This document shows positions 42,030-51,587 of a DNA stretch of 64,000 bases, in pieces. Made by a program: the position numbers and the translations under genes. The DNA is from an uncultured Lachnospiraceae bacterium (lineage in GTDB: Bacteria > Bacillota > Clostridia > Lachnospirales > Lachnospiraceae), in assembly GCA_910579465.1 (NCBI GenBank), contig CAJTUB010000001.1, forward strand, positions 434,001-498,000, written 5' to 3'. Positions within the stretch are counted from its first letter, which is position 1. The number at the start of each line of letters is the position of its first letter. The notes beneath the pieces were generated by a model, which saw nothing but the letters and a program-made list of their open reading frames with translations, was not told the origin of the DNA and searched no databases.

Positions 42030-44471
42030 ATGCAGACAGCATTTCTTGCTTTGGTGAATTATATTTTAACGGCATTGTTGCTTGCCTATAATGTGCAGGC
42101 GTTTTTTGCCGTGCGTAAAAAAGCGGAGACACGCAGCAGGGCAGTCCGCATTGCCATGAGACTGGAGACAGCGCTTATTTTTGCGTTGTGCTTCCTGGTA
42201 CTGTACCTGCGGAGCGGTTCCAAAAACTATCTTTATTTTTTCCTTATCCAGCTTGCGGCGTACAGTGTGATTACGTTTGTATATAAAAAGCTGTATCCGC
42301 GGATGTCGGAGCTTTTATTTGACAATATGCTGCTGCTCCTTTGTATCGGTTCCGTGCTGCTGGCAAGACTTGATTTTAACGGTGCAGTGCGGCAGTTTGT
42401 GATTGTTGTGGCAGCGCTGCTAGCCGCTTTGTTCATTCCGGGCTTTATCCGTGCCATGCACCGTATCGAGCGGTATGGCTACCTTTATCTTGGAATCGGC
42501 ATTGTGGTGCTTCTGCTGGTATTTTTCTTTGCGGGAGAGCGGTTAGGCGCGCGTATCTGGGTGAAGCTCTTCGGTGTGGCGATGCAGCCGTTTGAATTTG
42601 TCAAGATTTCTTTTATTTTCGGCTGTGCCGCCGTGCTTCTGCGGGCAAAGTCGTGGCGCGGCTTTCTTGCCGGGACATTGCTTGCCGGTGTCCATGTTCT
42701 TATTATGGCAGCGTCGAAGGATCTGGGCGGAGCGCTTTTGTTTGCCGTGGTGTTCTGGGTACTGCTCTATTGCGTAAGCGGGAAAAAGCGGTGGATTTTC
42801 GGCGGCATTGCGGCAGCGGCAGCGGCAGGTGTTGCGGCATACCGTTTCTTTGACCATGTAAGGGTGCGTGTGCTTGCATGGAAGGACCCGTTTGCAGTAG
42901 TGGATAACGAAGGGTATCAGCTGGCGCAGTCCCTGTTTGCCATCGGAACCGGGGGCTTTTTCGGAATCGGTCTTCTTAAGGGGGCGCCGGAGCAGATACC
43001 GGTTGTAACGACGGATTACATTTTTTCCGCCGTCTGTGAGGAGCTGGGTGCCCTTTTTGCACTGGGGCTTCTGGGGATTTATATGAACTGTATCCTGCTG
43101 CTGCTCCGTATGACGGCAAAGTTTACCGAGGATTATTACCGGCTCGTATTTACCGGCTTTGTAACGCTGTTTACCACGCAGGTGCTTTTAAATGTCGGCG
43201 GTGTTACCAGAATGCTTCCGTCGACCGGCGTACCGCTTCCCTTTGTCAGTGCGGGCGGAAGCTCCGCGGCAAGTATGGTGCTTATGTTCATGCTGATACA
43301 GGGAATGCAGGACAGGAACGGGGAGCAGAAGGCGCTGCGCGCCTATAAGGATGACTTTGTTCCCGGCGTGCTGTCCGGGCAGGCAAGACGCGCCATCCGG
43401 CATTGTTCTGCTGCATTTCTGGTGCTGATGTTTTCCGTTGCAGGATATTTTACGGTGTTTATCTGTACCGAAGCGCGTACCGTGATTTTTAATTCCTATA
43501 ACAGACGCCAGACAAAGCTGGAGGAGCAAAATGCAAGAGGAACGATTTTTGACGCAGAAGGGAATCCGCTTGCATTCACCATGTTTCTGGACGGCGTGGA
43601 GCTGCGGAAATATCCGTACCAGAGCCTGTATGCCCATGTGGTCGGACAGGTGCAGAACGGTTCGAGCGGTCTGGAGGCGGTAAAGGAAATCGACCTGCTT
43701 TCCTCCTCGGCAAATGAGCTGATGAAGCTTGTGTACCGGATGAAGGACGCGCAGATTCCGGGAAATAATCTGTTTACTACCTTGCAGACGGACCTTCAGA
43801 AGCAGGTGTATCAGGCGATGGAAGGCAGAAACGGAGCTGCCTGTGTGATTGGCTTAGAGGAAGGCGGACTGCTTGCATCGGTATCCCTGCCGGACTTTGA
43901 ACCGGAGCATGCGGCATACTATGACGGCATGGAAACTGCGCCGCTTTTCAACCGTGCGTTTTATGGAAAGTACCCGGTGAAGGAGGCAACCTCAGCCTTC
44001 CGGACGGCATCGGACGTCTATAAGGGACAGCTTCCGACGCCGTTCGGGGAGTATATTACGGCAGAGGAAGGGAGACTTACGCCGTTTGCTGCGGCACTGT
44101 TTGCAGGAGCCTGTGCCTCAGGAGGGGTATACAAGACGCCGCATGTAACGGAAAAGCTGGCAGATGCGGGAGGCAAGGTCATTTACCGGACGGAGACAGA
44201 GCAGTACCGCATCTTAGAGGAGGAGGCTGCCGCACAGTATTTCCAGGGCTTTGTCGTAAAGGAAACGGAGGGCGGAGCTTCCTACCGCTATACGGAAACC
44301 TGCGTGCCGTCGGGAATACCCGGCAGGTATCACAGGATGTCCATGGTACTGGTTCCGGCAGAGCATCCGGTTGCTGCAGCAGGTGTGTGTCTGGAGTACG
44401 TCAGCCGGACAGAGGGAGATGAACTGACGGAGATTGCGGGACAGATAGCGGACTACTTTGCCGCGCAATAG
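42030..44471 (+). CDS. SEDS (FtsW/RodA) protein fused to a degenerate PBP domain
   Basis: 813 aa. Residues 1 to about 440 are a SEDS polymerase with about ten membrane segments; the region around SKDLGGALLF and DYIFSAVCEELG holds the conserved Asp and Glu positions. A further membrane segment (about 450-475) leads into a penicillin-binding-protein-like domain (NARGTIFDAEGNPLA, LEAVKEIDL, then TPFAAALFAGACASGG). At the catalytic SxxK position the sequence is S655-A-F-R658, with Arg instead of Lys. The stretch that normally holds SxN is almost absent and there is no KTG. The transpeptidase half is therefore probably inactive. ATG 42030 is chosen by family start; the frame opens at 41976. Confidence 0.88.
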   Translation: MQTAFLALVNYILTALLLAYNVQAFFAVRKKAETRSRAVRIAMRLETALIFALCFLVLYLRSGSKNYLYFFLIQLAAYSVITFVYKKLYPRMSELLFDNMLLLLCIGSVLLARLDFNGAVRQFVIVVAALLAALFIPGFIRAMHRIERYGYLYLGIGIVVLLLVFFFAGERLGARIWVKLFGVAMQPFEFVKISFIFGCAAVLLRAKSWRGFLAGTLLAGVHVLIMAASKDLGGALLFAVVFWVLLYCVSGKKRWIFGGIAAAAAAGVAAYRFFDHVRVRVLAWKDPFAVVDNEGYQLAQSLFAIGTGGFFGIGLLKGAPEQIPVVTTDYIFSAVCEELGALFALGLLGIYMNCILLLLRMTAKFTEDYYRLVFTGFVTLFTTQVLLNVGGVTRMLPSTGVPLPFVSAGGSSAASMVLMFMLIQGMQDRNGEQKALRAYKDDFVPGVLSGQARRAIRHCSAAFLVLMFSVAGYFTVFICTEARTVIFNSYNRRQTKLEEQNARGTIFDAEGNPLAFTMFLDGVELRKYPYQSLYAHVVGQVQNGSSGLEAVKEIDLLSSSANELMKLVYRMKDAQIPGNNLFTTLQTDLQKQVYQAMEGRNGAACVIGLEEGGLLASVSLPDFEPEHAAYYDGMETAPLFNRAFYGKYPVKEATSAFRTASDVYKGQLPTPFGEYITAEEGRLTPFAAALFAGACASGGVYKTPHVTEKLADAGGKVIYRTETEQYRILEEEAAAQYFQGFVVKETEGGASYRYTETCVPSGIPGRYHRMSMVLVPAEHPVAAAGVCLEYVSRTEGDELTEIAGQIADYFAAQ

Positions 44472-44521
44472 GGGATGGCATACCGGAAAACTGGAAAAAT
44501 AAGAAACATTCGCCGGAGTAG

Positions 44522-44550
44522 TTGCAAAACAGCCTGAAGTGATGTATACT
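44522..44550 (+). promoter_or_regulatory. Promoter of the NUDIX gene
   Basis: TTGCAA (44522-44527), 17-base spacer, TATACT (44545-44550), 41 bases before the start. Confidence 0.65.
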
Positions 44551-44590
44551 ATAGGTAGTTATTGAAGGCACACCAGCAGGAGGTATTGCA

Positions 44591-45043
44591 ATGGTAGAAG
44601 CAACCAGCTGCGGCGGTGTAGTTATATTCAGAGGGAAGATTTTACTACTGTACAAGAATTATAAGAACAAGTACGAAGGGTGGGTGTTGCCGAAAGGCAC
44701 CGTAGAAGAAGGCGAAGAGTTTAAGGATACGGCTGTGCGCGAGGTCCGTGAGGAAACCGGCGTAGAGGCCCAGATTATCAAGTATGTCGGGAAGAGCCAG
44801 TATACCTTTAACACGCCGCAGAATACGGTACTAAAAGATGTGCATTGGTATTTGATGATGTCTGACAGCTATTATAGCAAGCCGCAGCGCGAAGAATATT
44901 TCATGGACTCCGGTTATTATAAGTTTCACGAAGCGTACCATATGCTGAAATTTGCAAATGAAAAGCAGATTTTGGACCAGGCGTATAACGAGTACGTGGA
45001 TTTAAAGAAAAGTAATCTCTGGGGCAGCAAAAAGTATTTTTAG
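44591..45043 (+). CDS. NUDIX hydrolase
   Basis: 150 aa. The Nudix box GTVEEGEEFKDTAVREVREE followed by TGV is complete, so it should hydrolyse a nucleoside diphosphate linked to another group, with Mg. The substrate is not evident; the C-terminal part (HWYLMMSDSYY) differs from MutT. AGGAGG lies before the ATG. A single gene with its own promoter and terminator. Confidence 0.9.
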   Translation: MVEATSCGGVVIFRGKILLLYKNYKNKYEGWVLPKGTVEEGEEFKDTAVREVREETGVEAQIIKYVGKSQYTFNTPQNTVLKDVHWYLMMSDSYYSKPQREEYFMDSGYYKFHEAYHMLKFANEKQILDQAYNEYVDLKKSNLWGSKKYF

Positions 45044-45051
45044 TGAGAAGA

Positions 45052-45096
45052 GGGCGTCCTCAAGGGTCTGAACGGACCCGGGGGACGTCTTTTTTG
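45052..45096 (+). terminator. Terminator after NUDIX gene
   Basis: An imperfect hairpin (GCGTCC with GGACGT, inner GGGTC with GACCC) followed by TCTTTTTTG. Confidence 0.7.
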
Positions 45097-45177
45097 TTTT
45101 ACAGAGGAGAGCGTGTTGCCAAAAAATCCCGTTCCTAATCCTGTTATGAATTGTTAAAATGTTTATATCAAAATGAC

Positions 45178-45205
45178 TTGATAAAACGTAGAAACATGGT
45201 AAACT
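45178..45205 (+). promoter_or_regulatory. Promoter of ABC exporter operon
   Basis: TTGATA (45178-45183), 16-base spacer, TAAACT (45200-45205) in an AT-rich leader. A moderate match. Confidence 0.45.
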
Positions 45206-45267
45206 AAAGAAGAAAGAAAATAGAAGAAATTAATTTTATTAAATAACTTATGAAGGGAGAAAAGAAA

Positions 45268-47031
45268 ATGGAGGCGTTCCGATGGTTTTTAAGCTACTTG
45301 AAAAAATACCGGTGGCTTCTTCTTTCCGCTATCGTGCTGGTGCTGTTCAGTGCGGTGCTGCTTCTGATCAATCCGAAGATTTCCGGTGTAATTGTGGATG
45401 ACGTAATTGAAAGGGCGCAGTATGAAAGGCTTCCTAAGCTTCTGGTGGTGATGATTGCAGTATCGCTGCTGCGTTCTGCCTGCCGGTATATTTATCTTTT
45501 GGAATTTGAGGTAGCGTCACAGGGGATGCTGTATACCCTGCGTGATGTGGTATTCCGGAAGATGTTAAAAGAGGATTTTAACTTTTTCAACCGGAACCGG
45601 ACCGGGGATCTGATGTCGCGTCAGACCGGCGATATGGATGCGATACGTCATTTTGTAGCGTGGGTCATCTATCAGGTAGTTGAAAATGTCTGTATGTTTT
45701 TGTTTGCTTTAGTTATGATTATCATTGTGTGCCCGCAGCTTGCGGCAGCAATGCTGGTGCTGCTTCCACTGACGGCGCTGGTGGCGTACTTCCAGTCGAA
45801 GGCAATCCACCCGGCATTTACAAGGGCGCGGCAGTGCTTTTCGAGCTTAAACACGTTTGCGCAGGAAAATATCAGCGGAAACAGGGTGGTAAAGGCGTTT
45901 GCCAAGGAGGACTTTGAACGGCAGAAGTTCATGAAGGAGAACGATGCCTACCGTGACGCGCAGGTAAATTCCTCCTATATCTGGATGAAGTTTGTACCGC
46001 TCTTCCATATTATGAGTAATATGATGACAATCGTGCTGATGCTGGTCGGCGGCGCCATGGTAATCGGCGGCTCCATGAGTCCAGGTGATATGGTAACGGT
46101 GAACGGATATCTCTGGATGTTAAATAGTCCGCTCGGTATGGCAGGCTGGCTGATTAACGACATACAGCGGTTTAACACTTCGCTTGAGAAAATCTACGCT
46201 ACATATTCGGAGGAGCCGGACGTAAAGCCGCCGGCGCTTCCGCAGAAGCCGGATTTTGTACGCGGCGAGGTTGAGTTCCGGCATGTAGACTACTTTGCAT
46301 TTGACGAAATCATTCTGCGTGATATCAGCTTTAAGGTAAAGCCGGGACAGACGGTAGGAATTATCGGGGCTACCGGTGCAGGAAAGTCCACGCTTGTGAA
46401 CCTCATCTGCCGGTTCTATGATGTGACAAACGGGCAGGTGCTCGTGGACGGGGTGGATGTCCGCGAGATGGATTTCTATTCGCTGCGCGGAAATATCGGC
46501 ATTGCAATGCAGGATGTCTTTCTCTTCTCGGATACCATCGAGGGGAACATTGCCTATGCTAATCCGGAGGCTTCCTTTGAACGGGTCAAGGAGGTGGCAG
46601 AGATTGCAAATGCAGATGAGTTTATTACAAAGATGCCGGAGGGGTATGACACCATTGTAGGAGAGCGCGGCATCGGGCTTTCCGGCGGGCAGAAGCAGCG
46701 TATTTCGCTGGCGCGCGCCCTGCTCAAAGAGCCTGCAATCGTGATTCTTGATGATACCACGTCCGCGGTCGATATGGAGACAGAGGAGCAGATTCAGAAG
46801 GCGCTTTCCAATATTTCCGGAAAGAAGACCGTATTTATCATTGCGCACCGGATTTCTTCAATTATGAAGGCGGACCTGATTTTAGTGCTGGATAACGGAA
46901 GAATTGTAGAGGAGGGAACGCACGAAACGCTGCTTGCAAAGAACGGCTACTATGCAACCGTGTTCCATCATCAGTACGGGGAGTTTGAAACCTTTAAGGA
47001 AATCCGCAGGAAGAAAGGACAGGAGGTGTAG
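45268..47031 (+). CDS. ABC exporter half, degenerate-site subunit
   Basis: 587 aa: six-helix membrane domain (to about 310) and a nucleotide-binding domain with Walker A GATGAGKSTLV, signature LSGGQKQRISLARALL, and Walker B VILDDTTSAVD. The residue after the Walker B Asp is Asp instead of the catalytic Glu, so this subunit contributes the non-hydrolysing site. Forms a heterodimer with the next gene, as in LmrCD, BmrCD and TM287/288. Start 45268 has AAGGGAG upstream; the frame opens at 45250. Substrate unknown, probably drugs, lipids or peptides. Confidence 0.9.
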   Translation: MEAFRWFLSYLKKYRWLLLSAIVLVLFSAVLLLINPKISGVIVDDVIERAQYERLPKLLVVMIAVSLLRSACRYIYLLEFEVASQGMLYTLRDVVFRKMLKEDFNFFNRNRTGDLMSRQTGDMDAIRHFVAWVIYQVVENVCMFLFALVMIIIVCPQLAAAMLVLLPLTALVAYFQSKAIHPAFTRARQCFSSLNTFAQENISGNRVVKAFAKEDFERQKFMKENDAYRDAQVNSSYIWMKFVPLFHIMSNMMTIVLMLVGGAMVIGGSMSPGDMVTVNGYLWMLNSPLGMAGWLINDIQRFNTSLEKIYATYSEEPDVKPPALPQKPDFVRGEVEFRHVDYFAFDEIILRDISFKVKPGQTVGIIGATGAGKSTLVNLICRFYDVTNGQVLVDGVDVREMDFYSLRGNIGIAMQDVFLFSDTIEGNIAYANPEASFERVKEVAEIANADEFITKMPEGYDTIVGERGIGLSGGQKQRISLARALLKEPAIVILDDTTSAVDMETEEQIQKALSNISGKKTVFIIAHRISSIMKADLILVLDNGRIVEEGTHETLLAKNGYYATVFHHQYGEFETFKEIRRKKGQEV

Positions 47032-47034
47032 GAA

Positions 47035-48822
47035 ATGGCAAGAAATAAGTATGATGTAGACGAATCCCTGGAGTCCCAGTTTAATTTCGCGCAGTTAAAA
47101 AGGCTTTTTTCCTACGTAGGGCCGTATCGCGGCACGCTTGTTTTTGTAATTATCATTATGCTGCTCTCAAGCGCGCTTGGCATGCTTCTGCCGAAGTTTA
47201 TGACAAAGGTGCTGGATGTGTATATCCCGAATGAGGATATGCACGGAATCATTATGATTTCCTGTGTTACGCTTGCCATTGTCGTGTTTAACGCCCTGAT
47301 GATGGCGGTAAAGATTAAGCTGATGAGCGAGGTCGGGCAGGGAATCATCCACAGCCTGCGTACCGATTTGTTTGACCAGCTGCAGCGTCTGCCGTTTTCG
47401 TATTATGACAGCAGACCGCACGGAAAAATCCAGGTACGTCTCGTAAACTATGTAAACAATCTCAGTGATTTGCTCAGCAACGGTCTGGTCAATACCGTGA
47501 CGGACCTGTGCAGCCTGATTTTTATTGTCTGCTTTATGCTGTCAATGAATGTAAAACTGACCCTGTATTGCCTCCTCGGGATTCCGGTGTTGTATACGCT
47601 TGTATTTGTCATCAAGCGTAAGCAGAGGAAGGCGTGGCAGCTCCAGAGCAATAAGCAGTCGAACTTAAACGCGTTTATTGCGGAAAGCATTAACGGCGTG
47701 CGCGTGACACAGGCATTTGTCAGGGAGGACCACAATACCGGTATTTTCAACCGTCTTTCGGGAGATTACCGGAAGGCATGGATGAAGGCGGTACGTTACA
47801 ATTTCCTGCTTTCCCCGGTTATTGATACAATTTCCATTTTTACGAGCGCGGCAGTCTATTTTATCGGTGTCAGCTGGATTTCCGGACAGACCGAGGCAAT
47901 CACCGTCGGTATCCTGGTGGCGTTTTCCAGCTATATCGGCAGGTTCTGGCAGCCGATTAACACGCTTGCTTCGTTCTACAATTCGATGCTGACCGCGATG
48001 TCGTATCTGGAGCGTATCTTTGAAACGATTGACGAGCCGGTGAATATCAAGGATGCGCCGGATGCGGGAATCATGCCGCCGATGAAAGGAAAGGTAGAGT
48101 TCCGTGACGTGGAGTTTTCCTATGAGGACGGCGTCAAAATCCTCGATAAGATTAACTTTACCGCCACTGTCGGCGAGACGTTTGCCATCGTCGGTCCGAC
48201 CGGGGCCGGAAAGACGACGATTGTCAACCTGTTAAGCCGGTTCTATAATGTGGACTCCGGTGCGGTCCTGGTGGATGATATCGATATTTCCAAGGTAACG
48301 ATACATTCCCTGCGTACCCAGATGGGCGTGATGATGCAGGACAGCTTTATTTTCTCCGGTACGATTATGGACAATATCCGTTACGGCAATATGGAGGCTA
48401 CGGATGAGCAGGTCATCGAGGCGGCAAAGGCGGTCTGCGCCCATGACTTTATCATGGCGATGGAGGAAGGCTACCAGACGCCGGTCAATGAGCGGGGAAC
48501 AAGGCTTTCCCAGGGACAGCGCCAGCTGATTTCCTTTGCCCGGGCGCTGCTTGCCGACCCGAAGATTCTGATACTGGACGAGGCAACCTCCAGTATCGAT
48601 ACGGAGACCGAGCTTTTGCTGCAGCAGGGGCTGGCAAGGCTGTTGGCGGGCAGGACGTCGTTCATTATTGCGCATCGTCTCTCTACGATAAAGAACGCGG
48701 ACTGCATCATGTACATCGACCACGGACGGATTGTTGAGAAGGGCAGCCATGGGGAGCTGCTGGCGCAGAAGGGCGAGTATTACAACCTGTATATGTCCCA
48801 GTACGCTTTCTTAGAGCAGTAA
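47035..48822 (+). CDS. ABC exporter half, catalytic-site subunit
   Basis: 595 aa: a membrane domain with six helices, then a nucleotide-binding domain with Walker A GPTGAGKTTIV, canonical Walker B LILDEATSSID and the altered signature LSQGQRQ. In heterodimeric exporters the degenerate site pairs the noncanonical Walker B of one subunit with the altered signature of the other. That is exactly the combination with the previous gene. Starts three bases after it, with AGGAGG. Confidence 0.9.
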   Translation: MARNKYDVDESLESQFNFAQLKRLFSYVGPYRGTLVFVIIIMLLSSALGMLLPKFMTKVLDVYIPNEDMHGIIMISCVTLAIVVFNALMMAVKIKLMSEVGQGIIHSLRTDLFDQLQRLPFSYYDSRPHGKIQVRLVNYVNNLSDLLSNGLVNTVTDLCSLIFIVCFMLSMNVKLTLYCLLGIPVLYTLVFVIKRKQRKAWQLQSNKQSNLNAFIAESINGVRVTQAFVREDHNTGIFNRLSGDYRKAWMKAVRYNFLLSPVIDTISIFTSAAVYFIGVSWISGQTEAITVGILVAFSSYIGRFWQPINTLASFYNSMLTAMSYLERIFETIDEPVNIKDAPDAGIMPPMKGKVEFRDVEFSYEDGVKILDKINFTATVGETFAIVGPTGAGKTTIVNLLSRFYNVDSGAVLVDDIDISKVTIHSLRTQMGVMMQDSFIFSGTIMDNIRYGNMEATDEQVIEAAKAVCAHDFIMAMEEGYQTPVNERGTRLSQGQRQLISFARALLADPKILILDEATSSIDTETELLLQQGLARLLAGRTSFIIAHRLSTIKNADCIMYIDHGRIVEKGSHGELLAQKGEYYNLYMSQYAFLEQ

Positions 48823-48863
48823 CGGGGGAGCATGTAAAAAGAAAAGAGCATACCGGATTCCTC

Positions 48864-48943
48864 CCGCCGGACAGGGCACGCAGGGTAGTATTTTTCAGAC
48901 AAAGGAAAATAACCTGTGCGGCTTCTGTCCGGCGGTCGTTTTT
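48864..48943 (+). terminator. Long-stem terminator between convergent genes
   Basis: CCGCCGGACAG (48864-48874) and CTGTCCGGCGG (48925-48935) pair perfectly over 11 bp, followed by TCGTTTTT. The 50-base loop may fold further. It serves the ABC exporter operon. Confidence 0.6.
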
Positions 48944-48967
48944 GTCCGCAGTTATAGTATCGTGGGG

Positions 48968-50488
48968 CTATGAGTCCTGTAGTTCGTCCCTGCGGATGAT
49001 TTTCGTGACATAGAGCAGGAGAAGGTAACAAAGGCAGAACATTCCGCAGATGCCGAATAAAAGCATGGCGGAAGGAAGCCCGGTTTCCTTTTGCAGAAAG
49101 CGGTACAGACAGACGCAGCATGGCGCCAGGGCAAAGGCGAAAACAGCCGGGAGGACGAGCCATTCGGACACCGGCGGGAATGCTTTACAGTATTTTATCA
49201 CAAGATAAGCCTCCCAGAGCGTGCTGATGAGCTGGCTTACCAAAAGACCGAGAAGGTATCCGTAGATGCCCGTATGCGGCACAAGGAATACAATAAAGGC
49301 GAGCCGTACCAGCAGTCCGGCAACGGTAGTAAAAAAGGTAAGGTGGGGCTTCCCGAAGCCGTTTATCACGCTGCCGAGTGTCGTGGAGAGGTAGAGCAGG
49401 GGACACAGCGGGGAAAGAATCCGCAGATACTCTCCGGCAAGGGAATCATGGAACACGGCGTTGCCGATGCCGGCTCCGAAAAATAAAAAAACGGCGGTAG
49501 AAAACAGTCCGATAATCATGCTGTATTTGACCGAGGCTCCGACGCATTTCTGGAGCCTCGGCCGGTTTTTTTCATCCAGGTTTTCCGAAACCGCAGGAAG
49601 CAGAAGCACGGACAGGGCATTCGGAATGGCGGAAGGAAACAAAATAAAAGGAAGCGCCATTCCGTTTAAAATGCCGTAAAGGCTCAAGGCCTCCGAGACG
49701 CTTAAGCCACTTAGCCGGAGCATGGAAGGCACGAAAACGGCCTCTGTGCTATGTAAGATATTGATGACAAGGCGGTTTAAAGAAAGCGGGACGGAAAGGG
49801 AAAGCAGGCGGGAGGTGATGGCCTGGCTCCCGCACCGGGAAGGCGACGGCGCGCCTTTTTTGATATGGATAAAATAAGCCGCGCAGTTAAACAGGTTAGA
49901 AGCAACCTCTCCGACCACCAGACCGATTACCGCAGCAAGACAGCGTTCCCTTTCGGTAGAGTAAGTAGGAAGCGTCACTAAAAACAGCACGACAGCGATG
50001 CGCACCACCTGCTCTAAAAGCTGTGTAAATGCCGGAACTGCGGTTTTCTTTTTGCCGTAATAGTAGCCGTTAATGCAGGCAGTCACGGCGCAGAACGGGA
50101 AGACCACAGAGAGGACCCTTAGCGAATCCGCGGCACGTTCCTCCATAAGAAAATAGCGTGCACAGGGCGTAGCGCCGAAGTACACCAGAAAAGAAAGCAG
50201 CAGGGCAATTCCGAAGGCAAGCAGCAGGGCACGCCGCATCAGGCAGGAGACAAGGGAGACATTCCCGCGGCTGTTTTCCTCCGCAACCAGCTTTGAAACC
50301 GCGGTCTGTATGCCGGAGGCATAGAGCGTATAGCAGATACCATAAACGGGAAAAACAAGCTGGTAAATACCGAGATATTCTGCACCGAGCGCATCTGCAA
50401 GACAGATGCGGTAATAAAATCCGAGAATACGCGTGACAAGACCGGCAAAGGTAAGCAGCAGGGTTCCTTTTAGCAATGCATTTTTCAA
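48968..50488 (-). CDS. SpoVB/MurJ-like oligosaccharide flippase (MOP superfamily)
   Basis: 506 aa with about fourteen membrane segments. The N-terminus KGTLLLTFAGLVTRILGFYYR and GIYQLVFPVYGICYTLYASG are typical of stage V sporulation protein B and related lipid II/polysaccharide flippases. It may act in spore cortex or wall precursor export. Start codon is TTG at 50488, supported by GGAGG seven bases upstream. It converges with the ABC exporter operon. Confidence 0.85.
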   Translation of the reverse strand: MKNALLKGTLLLTFAGLVTRILGFYYRICLADALGAEYLGIYQLVFPVYGICYTLYASGIQTAVSKLVAEENSRGNVSLVSCLMRRALLLAFGIALLLSFLVYFGATPCARYFLMEERAADSLRVLSVVFPFCAVTACINGYYYGKKKTAVPAFTQLLEQVVRIAVVLFLVTLPTYSTERERCLAAVIGLVVGEVASNLFNCAAYFIHIKKGAPSPSRCGSQAITSRLLSLSVPLSLNRLVINILHSTEAVFVPSMLRLSGLSVSEALSLYGILNGMALPFILFPSAIPNALSVLLLPAVSENLDEKNRPRLQKCVGASVKYSMIIGLFSTAVFLFFGAGIGNAVFHDSLAGEYLRILSPLCPLLYLSTTLGSVINGFGKPHLTFFTTVAGLLVRLAFIVFLVPHTGIYGYLLGLLVSQLISTLWEAYLVIKYCKAFPPVSEWLVLPAVFAFALAPCCVCLYRFLQKETGLPSAMLLFGICGMFCLCYLLLLYVTKIIRRDELQDS

Positions 50489-50701
50489 GGGGCGGCCTCC
50501 GGGCGTTTTTTATTAATTTATGACAGTAAAAAAGACGATATGACAAAGGCGTGACGGAATGCGGGCAGTTCCCTGATAAATCAAATGTACGGGAAAGAAA
50601 CGCATTCATGTCAGAAAAGAGTCTGTCCACAACATTTCTTTGACGAAAATCAAATAGAAATCCGATATAAATACAAACTATATTTTTCAGGAGGTGAAAC
50701 T

Positions 50702-51421
50702 GTGCAGATTGGCGTATGCGATGACCAGAAGGAAATACGGGAGATGATAGCGGATAAGGTAAGGAGGCTTTACCCGGCAGAGGATATCAGGGCTTACCGG
50801 TCAGGGCAGGAGGTATTGGATGTTTTGCCTCTTCCGGATATCCTGTTTCTTGATATACAGATGCCGGAGCCGGACGGGCTGGAAACGGCAAGGAAGCTTC
50901 GTGAATTAAGCCGTCAGATGATAATTATTTTCGTGACGGTAACGGAGGAATATGTGTTCCAGTCGTTTGACGTGGGAGCGTTTCATTACCTCGTCAAGCC
51001 GTTTGCGGAGGAGAAGCTTGCGGAGGTCCTGCACAATGCGGTCAGGCAGTTTAAGGAACGGCAGATGGAGCGTGCGGGGATAAAAAAGGAAAAGCCGTGC
51101 CTTGTGGTAATCACAAAAGGCCAGCACACTACAATAGCGCTGGAGGATATTGTATATGCCGAAGTGTTTAACCGGAAAATAATGATTCATACGATGGACG
51201 CGGATATAGAGTATTACGGGAAAATGAAGGAGCTGGCGGAAAAGGCAGGAGAGGATTTTTACCGTCCTCACAGGGCGTATCTTATCAATTTCAATTTTGT
51301 CAGGAAATACGATGCGACCACGATTTATCTGAAAAAGGGACAGGCGTTTATGGCAAAGCGGAACTATCCGGATTTTGTCAGCTGCTATCTGAAATTCAAC
51401 CAGAGAAAGGGAAGGGAATAA
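50702..51421 (+). CDS. Orphan LytTR-family response regulator
   Basis: 239 aa. A receiver domain with CDDQK acidic residues, FLDIQMPEPDGLETA and LVKPFAEEK, then a LytTR domain (YRPHRAYLINFNFVRKYD). Start codon GTG 50702, preceded by AGGAGGTGA; the frame is open back to an ATG at 50585. No histidine kinase is adjacent. The next gene (51588) encodes a FlxA-like MAVNG protein, paralleling the LytTR locus at 12963-17151. Confidence 0.87.
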   Translation: MQIGVCDDQKEIREMIADKVRRLYPAEDIRAYRSGQEVLDVLPLPDILFLDIQMPEPDGLETARKLRELSRQMIIIFVTVTEEYVFQSFDVGAFHYLVKPFAEEKLAEVLHNAVRQFKERQMERAGIKKEKPCLVVITKGQHTTIALEDIVYAEVFNRKIMIHTMDADIEYYGKMKELAEKAGEDFYRPHRAYLINFNFVRKYDATTIYLKKGQAFMAKRNYPDFVSCYLKFNQRKGRE

Positions 51422-51587
51422 TGTCCGGACATACCACGATGAATCGGAAGCTTTTGCGTTTACAACGGGAAAAGGCTGTTCTAAGCAGGGCGGGTTTAGT
51501 TTAAGAAAGCCGGAACCGAAAAATGAAATAAGGGTAAGCGGCAGACTTACCTGAAAATACGGTATATTATACGAGGAGGACAAGACA

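Noticed and set aside
42030..44471. A frameshifted pair of separate FtsW and PbpA genes
   Set aside because: The reading frame is continuous over the junction, with a coherent membrane segment between domains, so a true fusion is the simpler reading.
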